From the NCBI GenBank assembly GCA_945870475.1, contig CAMBSR010000014.1:1-21834 (forward strand): a stretch of 21,834 bases of DNA, written 5' to 3'. This stretch comes from Phycisphaera mikurensis NBRC 102666 (GTDB lineage: Bacteria > Planctomycetota > Phycisphaerae > Phycisphaerales > SM1A02). This document shows positions 21,671 to 21,834 of this stretch, piece by piece; position 1 is the stretch's first letter; every line of letters begins with the position of its first letter. The notes under the pieces are model-generated. The model ran no database searches, was not told the origin of the DNA, and saw only the letters and a program-made list of their open reading frames with translations. The translations under genes and the position numbers were made by a program.

Positions 21671-21834
21671 ACGCACCGGCTCGAGCGCCAGAATGCACCG
21701 TCCGGAGCGCGGGCGCGCTGCGCGCCGCGGAGGGCGAGATGCTGGGAAGGCCGCTCCGCGAATGGCGCGCCGCGATGCGCGCGGAGCTCGGCGTTCCTGC
21801 GGGGCTGGTGGCCGGTACGGGGCACCAGGTGGAG
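21667..21834 (+). CDS. Unidentified protein, N-terminal 56 codons only
   Basis: A GTG at 21667 overlaps the glycosyltransferase stop (GTGA), and the frame stays open to the window edge. The product starts MNAPARAPECTV and continues with an Arg/Ala-rich helix, LGRPLREWRAAMRAELG, ending VAGTGHQVE at the edge. The TGHQ followed by an acid resembles the start of large hypothetical proteins of planctomycetes with a GHQ motif, a resemblance from memory only. Coupling to the glycosyltransferase suggests a shared process. Confidence 0.55.
   Translation, partial: MNAPARAPECTVRSAGALRAAEGEMLGRPLREWRAAMRAELGVPAGLVAGTGHQVE

Overview
This is a GC-rich bacterial chromosome segment built around one long leftward (minus-strand) ribosomal-protein locus. 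It runs from rpsJ at about 19140 to rplQ at 3570 and is the fused S10, spc and alpha operons. The window suggests a planctomycete-like bacterium, perhaps of the class Phycisphaerae. The grounds are the RpoA start MHIRWRGLELP, a zinc-depleted short S14 and L36, an L17 with a large internal insertion, the absence of rpmD, adk and rpsD from their usual slots, and very high GC. This assignment is inferred from recognised protein features only.

Left flank (1-3444): the 3' part of argJ, an exported cytochrome b562-family protein, a terminator, a REP-like palindrome, leftward pheS, and a divergent small secreted protein of unknown function. Ribosomal locus (3507-19262, minus strand): a TTGACA/TATCCT promoter and a short structured leader precede rpsJ-rplC-rplD-rplW-rplB-rpsS-rplV-rpsC-rplP-rpmC-rpsQ-rplN-rplX-rplE-rpsN-rpsH-rplF-rplR-rpsE-rplO-secY-map-infA-rpmJ-rpsM-rpsK-rpoA-rplQ. 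A 15-bp hairpin terminator follows rplQ. Spacing is mostly tight, from 4-base overlaps to about 80 bases. Three gaps are long and structured: rpsJ-rplC (142), rplC-rplD (196) and rpsK-rpoA (266). Right flank (19371-21834, plus strand): a translationally overlapping trio of a secreted protein, a family-2 glycosyltransferase, and the start of an unidentified gene.

The locus makes ribosomal proteins, the SecY channel, methionine aminopeptidase, IF-1 and RNA polymerase alpha together. The most unusual parts are regulatory-looking. Where rpsD often sits, between rpsK and rpoA, there are four tandem hairpins of about 25 nt, the first holding the rpsK stop codon in its loop. Further hairpins follow, ending in a terminator-like stem just before rpoA that has a possible competing antiterminator. 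A ten-codon upstream ORF with the best Shine-Dalgarno sequence of the locus overlaps the rplD start. No CRISPR array, IS element, tRNA or rRNA gene was recognised.
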